From NCBI GenBank assembly GCA_051861205.1, contig JBHYDC010000036.1, positions 1-9,613 on the forward strand: DNA of 9,613 bases, read 5' to 3'. This document shows, piece after piece, positions 1 to 6,632 of this stretch. Every line of letters begins with the position of its first letter. Position 1 is the stretch's first letter. The stretch is from JBHYDC01 sp051861205. Lineage in GTDB: Bacteria > Pseudomonadota > Alphaproteobacteria > Rhizobiales > Pleomorphomonadaceae. The translations under genes and the position numbers were made by a program. Below the pieces are notes generated by a model. It did not search any database. It was not told the origin of the DNA and was given only the letters and a program-made list of their open reading frames with translations.

Positions 1-1433
1 GGTAGCGAACTGATCATGGGCTTCAGCTCGGCATCGAAGCGATCCAGCGCGCGGATCCGGCGCAGGCACTCCTCGCCCACCTCGAAGCGTAAGGCGTCCG
101 AAATGATCACAGCGACCTTCTGGTCCTTGCGCCGGTACTCAGCGGCCTGCTCCTGATAGAAATTAGTCTGCGACGCGAAGCCGTGGATCCTCCACTCGCT
201 GAGACCCGCGATCTGATCCTGCCAAGCGTCGTTCAACGTCAGGACAAAGCTGTTCGTGTACCGGTTCTCGACGGACGCATAGAGGTCGGCAAGCAGGGAT
301 GCCTGACCGCTCTTCTGCATGTGGTAGATGAACTTGCGGTAGAGCTGATCGAGCCGATACCAGCTGGTTACATAGCGTTGCACGCCCTCGGCGGGGCTTG
401 CCATCCCGAAGTTCGCCTTCGCCAGCGCCTGCTGGAACTCGGTCGCGTAACCGATCGCCTGATAGATGTCCGCATAGGTCGGATACCAGTGGCTCTGGCG
501 TCGCTCGCGCACCCAGTTCAGCACTTCCGGCGCGCTGACGGACTGGGCTGCCATTGCGCGCACGATCTCGCGGATGATCTGGCGGTCGATTTCCTCGAAA
601 TGATCGACGCTCACGACGGTACGGAAGTCGCGATTTTGCAGATCGGCGGGGATCTTCAGCAGGTCTTGATATCGGGCCGAGAGGGTCTCAAAGGCCTCCG
701 CCCAATGGCGATTGTTCTTCCAACGGCGGAACACCAGCAGCGCCTCGGCGTTCAACGCACCATCTTTCCCGAGGGCGCGAGCGTAGGCCGACTGGAACAG
801 CGCGATGGCGAAGTCCTCGAAGTCGGGTTGATCGGGCTTGTAGCCATATGCCTGGCCGACCTGCGTCCAGAAGGAATCGGTCAGCCCCGAACGCTCGACC
901 AGCCGCAGCGCGTCGTCCTTGTCCGCGGCCAGCTCGCCCAGCAGCCCCTCGATCACCGTGTCCAGCCCCCCCTCTGCGCCCGCGCAGACAGCGAGCATCC
1001 GCAGGCGCATCTGGGTTTGGGTGTCGGATGTCTGCATCAGCCGCTTCAGCGCCTCGACGCGAGCCTTGGCGCGGAAGAACTCGATATGCCCGCGCACCAC
1101 GTTCTCAAACTGCAGGGGCAGGCCCAGCTCGGCCAGCCAGATCGCCGCTTGGTCGGCCTTGAACACGACCGAGGCCAGCTGCAGGTCGAGAAGCCAGTTG
1201 TCCACCATCTCGGGCTCGGGCCCGTCTTTGAACAGCAGAAACCGGGCCTTTGGTTCCTGCCGCAGGATCCGGTACTTCAGACCGAACTCGTTGTTCGCGA
1301 TCTCGAGCTTCTTCACACCGGGCAGCTCGACCGCATCGAACTCAGCCCGCATGTCGCGTTCGGCGTTGTACCAGAAGACGATCCGGTGATCCTCGAACAG
1401 CTGCCGCAGGCTGGCGGCGATGCGGTCACTCAT
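1..1433 (-). CDS. pglZ: BREX-1 phosphatase-like protein PglZ, 3'-truncated by window edge
   Basis: This frame runs from ATG at 1433 to the left edge with 477 whole codons and no stop. BREX-1 PglZ is usually about 830-870 residues, so the C-terminal 40% or so is missing. The N-terminus (MSDRIAASLRQLFEDHRIVFWY) followed by IANNEFGLKYRILR and a DNWLLDLQLA segment is typical of type 1 PglZ. Near the edge, VAVIISDALRFEVGEE (440-455) carries the conserved Asp446 of the alkaline-phosphatase-superfamily PglZ domain, probably a metal ligand; the remaining metal-site residues lie outside. PglZ is required for both BREX methylation and defence in characterised systems and interacts with other BREX proteins, although its substrate is not settled. 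The start is supported by a strong GGAGG six bases upstream and by the eight-base overlap ATGAGTGA with the end of pglX. GC content resembles the outer parts of pglX. Confidence 0.94.
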   Translation of the reverse strand, partial: MSDRIAASLRQLFEDHRIVFWYNAERDMRAEFDAVELPGVKKLEIANNEFGLKYRILRQEPKARFLLFKDGPEPEMVDNWLLDLQLASVVFKADQAAIWLAELGLPLQFENVVRGHIEFFRAKARVEALKRLMQTSDTQTQMRLRMLAVCAGAEGGLDTVIEGLLGELAADKDDALRLVERSGLTDSFWTQVGQAYGYKPDQPDFEDFAIALFQSAYARALGKDGALNAEALLVFRRWKNNRHWAEAFETLSARYQDLLKIPADLQNRDFRTVVSVDHFEEIDRQIIREIVRAMAAQSVSAPEVLNWVRERRQSHWYPTYADIYQAIGYATEFQQALAKANFGMASPAEGVQRYVTSWYRLDQLYRKFIYHMQKSGQASLLADLYASVENRYTNSFVLTLNDAWQDQIAGLSEWRIHGFASQTNFYQEQAAEYRRKDQKVAVIISDALRFEVGEECLRRIRALDRFDAELKPMISSL

Positions 1434-1444
1434 CCGCAGCCTCC
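1426..1444 (-). promoter_or_regulatory. pglZ start: GGAGG ribosome-binding site and 8-base overlap with pglX
   Basis: GGAGG (1444-1440) lies six bases before the pglZ ATG (1433-1431), inside the last codons of pglX. The pglX stop TGA (1428-1426) falls inside pglZ, giving the overlap ATGAGTGA. This is the strongest Shine-Dalgarno sequence of the four junctions. Confidence 0.8.
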
Positions 1445-4400
1445 AGCCCTTGGATCGGCTTCAGGGCAGCGCCGAACAGCGGGTAGTTACGCTTCACGCC
1501 GTCATCCAGGTCGATCTCGATCTTGGCCTGCGCCAGCGGGAAGATGACCTCGCGCTCCCATTCCTCGAGCTCGGCGATCTGCTTGGCGATCACGCCCACG
1601 TCCTTCAGCGCCTTTGTCCGCTGGGTCTGGCTGGCGGAGGGGTCGTCGGAGAGCTTCTCCAGCCGCCCGCGCTCGGCTTCGAGCTTGCGGATGAATTCGC
1701 GCAGGTAGTCGTTCAACAGGACCGAGACGGTGTCGGGCCGGTAGCGGTGCATGTAGATCAGCGCCTGGAACGTGCCCCTGGGGCTGGAGAACATCCAGTA
1801 GATCGGGCGCTTCTTGTAGCGCTTCACATGGTCGTCGTAGAAGCCGCGCGTGAAATACTTGCGAATGTCGCCGATCTGCGCCTCCACAAAGGCGAGGTTC
1901 TCGCGGAAATGCGCGTCGCCAAAAGTCACGCGCAGGAACTTGCGGAGGCGGTCCACGATATCGTCGGCGAACCAGTCGCTTTCCAGGACGGGGATGACGT
2001 TGTCCTCATCTGGCAGGAAGCTGGGGTCCGGCACGCGGGCGAGGTAGTCGGAGAGCCGCGCGCCCTGGTTGGCGAGGATCAGGCCCGGCGCGTCGAGGCT
2101 GTAGCGGCCGAACATGCAGCCCACGGCGTAGGACAGGTACTCGGCCATTGTGTCGGCGCGCAGGCGGGTTTCGCGCTCACCTTCCGTGCACTTCACGCCA
2201 TAGCGATAGGCGGGGTTGCAGGTGAGGGTGATCTCCTCGATCGGCACCTCGGGGGTCAGCTCGTCCTGCAGGCCATAGGCGTCGATGAAGATGCGGTTGT
2301 TCTCTTCCTCCAGCCGCTGCATCTCGTCCGTCATGCTCTGCCAATGGGCGCGCAGAGTGGCATAGCTGTCCTCCAGCGTCTCGCCACGATGACCGGGCGA
2401 GAGCAACGGGAGTGTGCTGAAATCCCAAGAGGTTTCGTAGGCGTCCCAGTCGGACCGCGACTTCTCAACTATTTCCTCCACTGGCGGATGCAAATTATCG
2501 AACGAGGTGATAGGTAGAAGTGAGACAGACCCAACCAAAAAATGAAGAGTTGGATTCATTACATTCATCAAATGGGCTGCTGGCCGCGAGCACAGAAAGC
2601 CGAGAAGTTTTTTCCCGTCCTCATAAAACGCCGATGGTCCTTCCACGTTAAACGTGTCTATTTCACGTAGCTCACGCGCACCGAAATAGAGCGAAGTATG
2701 TGACCATGTAACTCCTGCCTGATGCCATCTGTCGAGGTTCTGCGGGCGAGCAGATTTGTGCTCACGAATTACGCGGCCATCGTTCTTCCAATCAACTATA
2801 TAATCGATGTTCCCATACCACTTGCGAAAGTCCCCACCTTTACGATGAAATCGCCACCTCTTATTGACGTCTGCGGAAGGCCGCTTGTCCATAACTTCGT
2901 TAGCGCTGACCTCATACCATTGCTTTAAGAATAGATCATTGTCGCCTGTCTGAAGTCCCGAGCAAGCATGTGCGACATCCTTCAGTCGAGGATTGGACGA
3001 AAAGGCTTTGAAAACGGACCCACCTGCCGAATATGCTATTGGAGAGCCTGGGATTTTTCTGAATTCGTTGCTGCGTTTTTGATGTATGTCTCCAGAAATT
3101 TTTCTTTGGAAAAACACTTGCTCTTTGTCCGCTGACGGAGAAGCGCTGTGTAAGTCGATGTAAGCTCCAACACCTCCAACTTTGTCTTTTTCAAACAAAG
3201 TCGCGCTTGCAACTGCAAATTTTGAGTTAAGCTCGGGAAAGCTATTAAATCCGATTTGATTAAGGCCAATGATCGAATGTTTACTGATGAGCTTTCCACG
3301 AAGTTTCTCAAAAGAAGAAAGGAACATCCAGTTTTGTATTGTTAGAATTCCCAACACGCCACTGGTTTTCAAAATTAACATTGCTCGCTCTATGAACATT
3401 GCGAACAAATCTGACTTGCTATCGGGATAAACCTCCTTCGCAAACTTAGCGAGTTGGGCGTTCATGCCTCCGCTGCCCATGTATGGTGGATTGGCCACAA
3501 CCACATGATACTTCGGCGACAACGCCTTGGCCATGCGAAGCACGGCCAAAACACGCTCCTGCACCTCTTTCAGCAGCAGGTCGCCGCCAAAATCCCGCGC
3601 CTTGACGACCCGCAGCGTCTCGGCCGGGTCGCGCAGCTTCGGCACGATCAGCGAGCCGAAGTTCTTTGCGTGCTCGAACTGCAGCAGCGTCTTACACAAT
3701 TCATCCGTGAACAGGTCGCGCCCCACCACGGCGGCGACGTCCTGCATCTCGGCCGGGGTGAAGGTGACGTTCTGCAGCACGGCGATGTCGGGCTTCATCT
3801 CCATCCGCAGGAACCGCCGCCGCCCCAGTCGCGCCGCCGCCTTCATCGCCAGCGCAAAGGCCGCCAGCGCGCCTGCGCGGTCGTCAATCTCCACCCCGGT
3901 CAGGTTGTTCGCCAAGATCAACGCGGGGATCTTGTCGGCCTCATACCCCTCTTCCTCATAGATCGCGTGGAGCAGGTCGAACGCATAGGTCAGCATGTGC
4001 CCCGACCCGCAGGCCGGATCGCAGAGTTTGATCTCTTCCGGCTTGGTGATCTTCAGGAAGTCCGTCTCGGGTTCTTCGGGAGCGATGTAGTAGTCCATAC
4101 GCTCGGCCAGTTTCGATCCTGGCCGGTTCAATAGCCAAAGCCGCCCCAGCGAATTCTCCACCAGGTAGCGGACGATCCAGTGCGGGGTGAAGAGCTGGGT
4201 CGCGGCCGGGATGTTCTCAGCCGTAATCTTCTGGTTCTTCTTCAGCCCCGCGAAGACCTGGTCCTTCTTCTCCGAGATGTAGAACTGGTAGAGCCATCCG
4301 ATGATCTCGACGTCCTGACAGGCGTCGGGCGTCATGGCCTCGCGCAGGTAGGCGAGGATCGAGGCGTTGGAGAGAAGGTCAGCGGGCAGCAGGAGCTCGG

Positions 4401-4890
4401 TGTAGTCATCGATTCGTTCGAACAGGAACGGCATCGTGGTCTGCCATGAGTTGCAGATAGCGCCGAGAAGCAGCCGGTACGCCTCGGACTGAGGATCCTG
4501 GCTGGGGGTCAGCCCCTCCAGCAGGTCGCGGACCTTGCGGCAGGTCGCCTTGGGCACGAGCTGTTCGTTGATGTTTCCGGCCTTGGCATCCGCAAGAATC
4601 TCGGGCTGGAACTGCCCGGGCAAAGGAGAGACGACGCGAACGGCGCTGAGTTCGTTCACATCGAGGAAGCGCAGCGCAGTGAAGCGGTTGAACCAGATGT
4701 AAGCGACCCGCTCGATGACCTCGTCGGCGCCGTGCTGGGCGATGCTGGCCTCAAGTTTCTTGAAGGCAGCAGGGTGTTCGCGCTGAGCGGCCGAGCCTTC
4801 CGCTCGGACGGCTTCAAGTTTCGCAGCGACCTGTTCGATGAGCGCTCGCCGTGCGAACTGAGCGAACTTCTTGAGTTTCGTGGTGTCCAT
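1426..4890 (-). CDS. pglX: BREX-1 adenine-specific DNA methyltransferase PglX
   Basis: PglX methylates adenine in the BREX recognition motif, marking host DNA as self, and is also needed for defence against unmodified phage. The protein is 1,154 residues, normal for type 1 BREX. The start at 4890 gives the characteristic N-terminus MDTTKLKKFAQFARR, overlaps the previous stop in TGATG and has GAGG ten bases upstream. The frame stays open upstream to an ATG at 5031, but those 47 residues lie inside the nuclease gene and are not PglX-like. The SAM-binding motif I DPACGSGH is at 291-298 and the catalytic NPPY at 467-470. A helical, partly coiled-coil stretch lies near 845-866 and another near 1062-1115. 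Residues about 471-810 are encoded by markedly AT-richer DNA and correspond to the expected target-recognition region. The C-terminal part (about 880-1060) is strongly PglX-like. There is no frameshift, and no homopolymer tract longer than six bases was noticed in the AT-rich part, so phase variation is not evident. Confidence 0.96.
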   Translation of the reverse strand: MDTTKLKKFAQFARRALIEQVAAKLEAVRAEGSAAQREHPAAFKKLEASIAQHGADEVIERVAYIWFNRFTALRFLDVNELSAVRVVSPLPGQFQPEILADAKAGNINEQLVPKATCRKVRDLLEGLTPSQDPQSEAYRLLLGAICNSWQTTMPFLFERIDDYTELLLPADLLSNASILAYLREAMTPDACQDVEIIGWLYQFYISEKKDQVFAGLKKNQKITAENIPAATQLFTPHWIVRYLVENSLGRLWLLNRPGSKLAERMDYYIAPEEPETDFLKITKPEEIKLCDPACGSGHMLTYAFDLLHAIYEEEGYEADKIPALILANNLTGVEIDDRAGALAAFALAMKAAARLGRRRFLRMEMKPDIAVLQNVTFTPAEMQDVAAVVGRDLFTDELCKTLLQFEHAKNFGSLIVPKLRDPAETLRVVKARDFGGDLLLKEVQERVLAVLRMAKALSPKYHVVVANPPYMGSGGMNAQLAKFAKEVYPDSKSDLFAMFIERAMLILKTSGVLGILTIQNWMFLSSFEKLRGKLISKHSIIGLNQIGFNSFPELNSKFAVASATLFEKDKVGGVGAYIDLHSASPSADKEQVFFQRKISGDIHQKRSNEFRKIPGSPIAYSAGGSVFKAFSSNPRLKDVAHACSGLQTGDNDLFLKQWYEVSANEVMDKRPSADVNKRWRFHRKGGDFRKWYGNIDYIVDWKNDGRVIREHKSARPQNLDRWHQAGVTWSHTSLYFGARELREIDTFNVEGPSAFYEDGKKLLGFLCSRPAAHLMNVMNPTLHFLVGSVSLLPITSFDNLHPPVEEIVEKSRSDWDAYETSWDFSTLPLLSPGHRGETLEDSYATLRAHWQSMTDEMQRLEEENNRIFIDAYGLQDELTPEVPIEEITLTCNPAYRYGVKCTEGERETRLRADTMAEYLSYAVGCMFGRYSLDAPGLILANQGARLSDYLARVPDPSFLPDEDNVIPVLESDWFADDIVDRLRKFLRVTFGDAHFRENLAFVEAQIGDIRKYFTRGFYDDHVKRYKKRPIYWMFSSPRGTFQALIYMHRYRPDTVSVLLNDYLREFIRKLEAERGRLEKLSDDPSASQTQRTKALKDVGVIAKQIAELEEWEREVIFPLAQAKIEIDLDDGVKRNYPLFGAALKPIQGLEAADE
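2461..3480 (-). other. AT-rich segment of pglX, probable target-recognition region
   Basis: Sampled 60-base blocks inside are about 35-48% GC (3061-3120 about 35%, 3361-3420 about 37%, 2521-2580 about 40%). Blocks outside are 60-70% (2401-2460 about 60%, 3601-3660 about 70%). The change starts directly after the NPPY codons (3481-3492) and ends around codon 810. In adenine methyltransferases of this architecture, the region after NPPY holds the DNA-recognition domain. The composition break fits replacement of this domain by recombination while both flanks stayed native. The borders are approximate, since the transition blocks near 3421-3540 are about 55% GC. Confidence 0.7.
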
Positions 4891-4894
4891 CAGA
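4888..4894 (-). repeat. 7-bp direct repeat copy, cassette/pglX junction
   Basis: TCTGATG on the minus strand spans the stop of the nuclease-like gene and the start of pglX. An identical copy spans the brxC/ATPase junction at 6626-6632. The two copies bracket the extra gene pair exactly. Five of the seven bases are the TGATG stop-start overlap, so the match may partly reflect selection for coupling and need not be a duplication scar. Confidence 0.45.
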
Positions 4895-4904
4895 TGCTGG
4901 CCTC
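4888..4904 (-). promoter_or_regulatory. pglX start: TGATG overlap and GAGG ribosome-binding site
   Basis: The nuclease gene's TGA (4892-4890) shares a base with the pglX ATG (4890-4888). GAGG at 4904-4901 lies ten bases upstream. This, together with the conserved N-terminus, fixes the pglX start here and not at the in-frame ATG at 5031. Confidence 0.75.
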
Positions 4905-5441
4905 TACAATAGTAGACACTTCGGCAACCCGGGCCACGGGCCAATCGGCGAATGTTTTGTTCCAGATGTCGACGGACAGAACGACACAATCGGCAATGTG
5001 TTGCCGCCGCCAAGGTATATCTGTTTCGCATCGGATATCAGCTAGAAGGCGATCTTTGAAGCCTGTGAGCAATGCCTTCTGTTGAACCGGGTCGTAGGCA
5101 TCGAGACCGATGAGCACGACATACTTGAGCGGCTTGGTGTCGCGCTCCATCAAATGCAAGAAGGTATATGAACCGCGCGCCTTCGGCGTCAATTCCGTTG
5201 TCAGGACTGAGTTGTCCGATAGCCTCTTGAAATACGTAGCGCGCTCTTTGGGCGTTGATCTCTTGTGCGAAGGATCCTTGATTTCCACAAGCAAAATGTC
5301 GTCTTCTCGTTCAATAACAAGATCGACCAATTTCATTTGGACCGGGAGCCGTACTCCCTGTTTGTCAAGCTCTTCCCATATCGCTTCATCTGGAAACGAG
5401 AACTCGAGATCAGCGTTTTGCTCGGCTCGGTAAAGTTTCAT
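4890..5441 (-). CDS. Small protein with PD-(D/E)XK-like nuclease motif, partner of the embedded ATPase
   Basis: The 183-residue product is not a known BREX component and I cannot name its family. Residues 38-57 read as the core of a PD-(D/E)XK nuclease: a strand with D40 (LVDLVIE), a turn, then a hydrophobic strand ending E53-I54-K55 (DILLVEIKDP). The D-x12-ExK spacing and the flanking hydrophobic strands fit this superfamily. N-terminal residues 1-37 are acidic and helical. The C-terminal half has further hydrophobic strands (KYVVLIGLDAYD, about 115-126; CVVLSVDIW near 153-161) that could complete the fold or bind the ATPase. No signal peptide or membrane segment is seen. The start overlaps the ATPase stop in ATGA, with a weak GGGGTG eight bases upstream, and the stop shares one base with the pglX start. 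This gives an ATPase-nuclease pair translated between brxC and pglX. The nuclease call rests on motif pattern only; it could be an inactive nuclease fold or a structural partner. Composition is AT-richer than the backbone. Confidence 0.72.
   Translation of the reverse strand: MKLYRAEQNADLEFSFPDEAIWEELDKQGVRLPVQMKLVDLVIEREDDILLVEIKDPSHKRSTPKERATYFKRLSDNSVLTTELTPKARGSYTFLHLMERDTKPLKYVVLIGLDAYDPVQQKALLTGFKDRLLADIRCETDIPWRRQHIADCVVLSVDIWNKTFADWPVARVAEVSTIVEASI
5438..5441 (-). promoter_or_regulatory. ATGA overlap coupling the ATPase to the nuclease-like gene
   Basis: The nuclease start ATG (5441-5439) overlaps the ATPase stop TGA (5440-5438). This is the usual arrangement for subunits made in fixed ratio. 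A weak ribosome-binding candidate, GGGGTG (5450-5455), sits eight bases upstream. Confidence 0.75.
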
Positions 5442-6628
5442 GGGTTTTGCACCCCAAGTGCGCGCGCCATGTCTTCATCGAAGAGTTCAGCGAAGGTGTC
5501 CGATATGGCTGTTTTGGAGATAAGGGCATAGCTGTCGGCACTTTCGACGCTCATTTTGTGCGTGGCAGGATCCTGATAAATTGCATGGAAGCGGATATGG
5601 TCGTCTTTTCCTTTGACCATAAGAAGATCAAGCCACTTCAAGAGCACGTAATCGTGGGTGGCAATTATTATCTGCTGCCCGTTACGGGAAAGCTCCAAAA
5701 GGACTTGAACCAGCTTCTTTATCAGTTTCGGATTCAGGTTGGACTCTGGCTCATCCCATAGAAGAACCCCCGTTTTACCAGGGCTGATCGATCCGTTGCA
5801 TAGTAATCGGTGAAGAACACCGATTTTCCGATACCCTTCTGCGGTCATCCCGGTTGGGAATGCTTGACTGCTATTCGAAACGAAACGGGTTTGGGTCGAA
5901 TCTTGATATGCTTTGACAATTTGAGCTTTGGATTTTTCCTCACCCTCATCCGTAGTAGACGCAACCTTTTCTTCATATCGTCCGGACTGAAAATCGAAAC
6001 CACCGTCACCTTTTGCTCGATATCGTCCGCCCACAAGGCCAACCAGATCACGAATGACATTCGAAAGCCTCGGATCTTCAAGGATGCCAGATGTTTTTTC
6101 GTCGAAGCCTGGCTTTACGAGAAGTTTAGCCAAGTCCACATAGCCATCATCGAAGATCATCTCGACGGTAGCGCGATCATGTTTCGGGTGGCGAATCCCA
6201 CGAACCAAAGAAAGCACTTCTTTCGTCGGGATATAGACGGGCGTCTCAGCAGATTTGCGACCGACAGCGCCTAAGGCGAGTTCCAAGTATTGAGACCTCG
6301 CACCGAAAACCACCTCTACGGAGGAGTCATCACTGTTCACCAACCGCAGCCGTGTTTGCGATTGGGCCCCTTTGGAAGAAAGGGCTCCCACCCTACCTTC
6401 CTCAGTCGAAAAAAGTCTCAGGAATTTCCCCGATGCAGAGGCCTCGAAACCTTCGTCTGAGCGATCAGGGTATTTGCCATGCGAGATCAGGCCCAAGCCA
6501 TAGATGGCCTTCAGAAGATGGGTCTTCCCCGTCCCATTCGACCCGATAAAGACATTGATCCGCGGCGACAGCGAAATTGGCAGCTTTTCGAATACAGTGA
6601 AGTTTTCAAACTCGATATTGGTGATCAT
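5438..6628 (-). CDS. OLD/SMC-like AAA ATPase embedded in the BREX operon
   Basis: This 396-residue protein is a complete ABC-type ATPase head. It has an N-terminal strand typical of RecF/OLD-like proteins (MITNIEFENF), Walker A GSNGTGKT at 29-36, a signature-like segment TGMTAEGYRK at 259-268, Walker B VLLWDEPESNLNP at 288-300 with D292 and catalytic E293, and an H-loop IIIATHD at 320-326. Residues 200-250 form a charged, probably flexible insert. Only about 70 residues follow the H-loop and contain no recognisable TOPRIM nuclease, unlike full OLD proteins, so any effector must act in trans. The obvious partner is the next gene, whose ATG overlaps this stop by four bases. ATPases of this kind act as sensors or regulators in several two-component defence systems such as Septu (PtuA-PtuB). 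It is not a standard BREX component. Sampled base composition (40-48% GC) is lower than in brxC, suggesting separate acquisition. The ATPase assignment is strong; the defence role is inferred, and I do not recognise the exact family. Confidence 0.88.
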   Translation of the reverse strand: MITNIEFENFTVFEKLPISLSPRINVFIGSNGTGKTHLLKAIYGLGLISHGKYPDRSDEGFEASASGKFLRLFSTEEGRVGALSSKGAQSQTRLRLVNSDDSSVEVVFGARSQYLELALGAVGRKSAETPVYIPTKEVLSLVRGIRHPKHDRATVEMIFDDGYVDLAKLLVKPGFDEKTSGILEDPRLSNVIRDLVGLVGGRYRAKGDGGFDFQSGRYEEKVASTTDEGEEKSKAQIVKAYQDSTQTRFVSNSSQAFPTGMTAEGYRKIGVLHRLLCNGSISPGKTGVLLWDEPESNLNPKLIKKLVQVLLELSRNGQQIIIATHDYVLLKWLDLLMVKGKDDHIRFHAIYQDPATHKMSVESADSYALISKTAISDTFAELFDEDMARALGVQNP

Positions 6629-6630
6629 CA
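6626..6630 (-). promoter_or_regulatory. TGATG stop-start overlap coupling brxC to the ATPase
   Basis: The brxC TGA (6630-6628) shares its last base with the ATPase ATG (6628-6626). Only a weak purine-rich stretch precedes it, so the ATPase is probably translated largely by reinitiation after brxC. Confidence 0.75.
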
Positions 6631-6632
6631 GA
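6626..6632 (-). repeat. 7-bp direct repeat copy, brxC/cassette junction
   Basis: TCTGATG on the minus strand spans the brxC stop and the ATPase start, and is identical to 4888-4894. Recombination between the two copies would remove the ATPase and nuclease genes and leave brxC and pglX joined through the same TGATG overlap. Confidence 0.45.

Noticed and set aside
183..1547. Long plus-strand open frame of 454 codons
   Set aside because: It is antisense to pglZ and pglX. It shows no recognisable domain, and its length is explained by GC-rich codon bias in the opposite frame.
1420..2517. Plus-strand open frame of 365 codons
   Set aside because: It is a shadow of pglX on the opposite strand, rich in repetitive Leu/Val/Gly/His without domain signatures. 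The pglX reading has clear family motifs.
2537..2542. A6 tract in pglX as a possible phase-variation site
   Set aside because: Six bases is too short to be a convincing slippage switch, and the frame is intact.
3454..4134. Plus-strand open frame of 226 codons opposite the pglX methyltransferase core
   Set aside because: It is antisense to the DPACGSGH and NPPY region, with no independent ribosome-binding site or domain signal.
4890..5031. Upstream in-frame ATG at 5031 extending pglX by 47 residues
   Set aside because: The extension lies inside the nuclease-like gene, is Arg/Cys-rich and unlike PglX. The ATG at 4890 has the conserved N-terminus, a TGATG overlap and a GAGG site.
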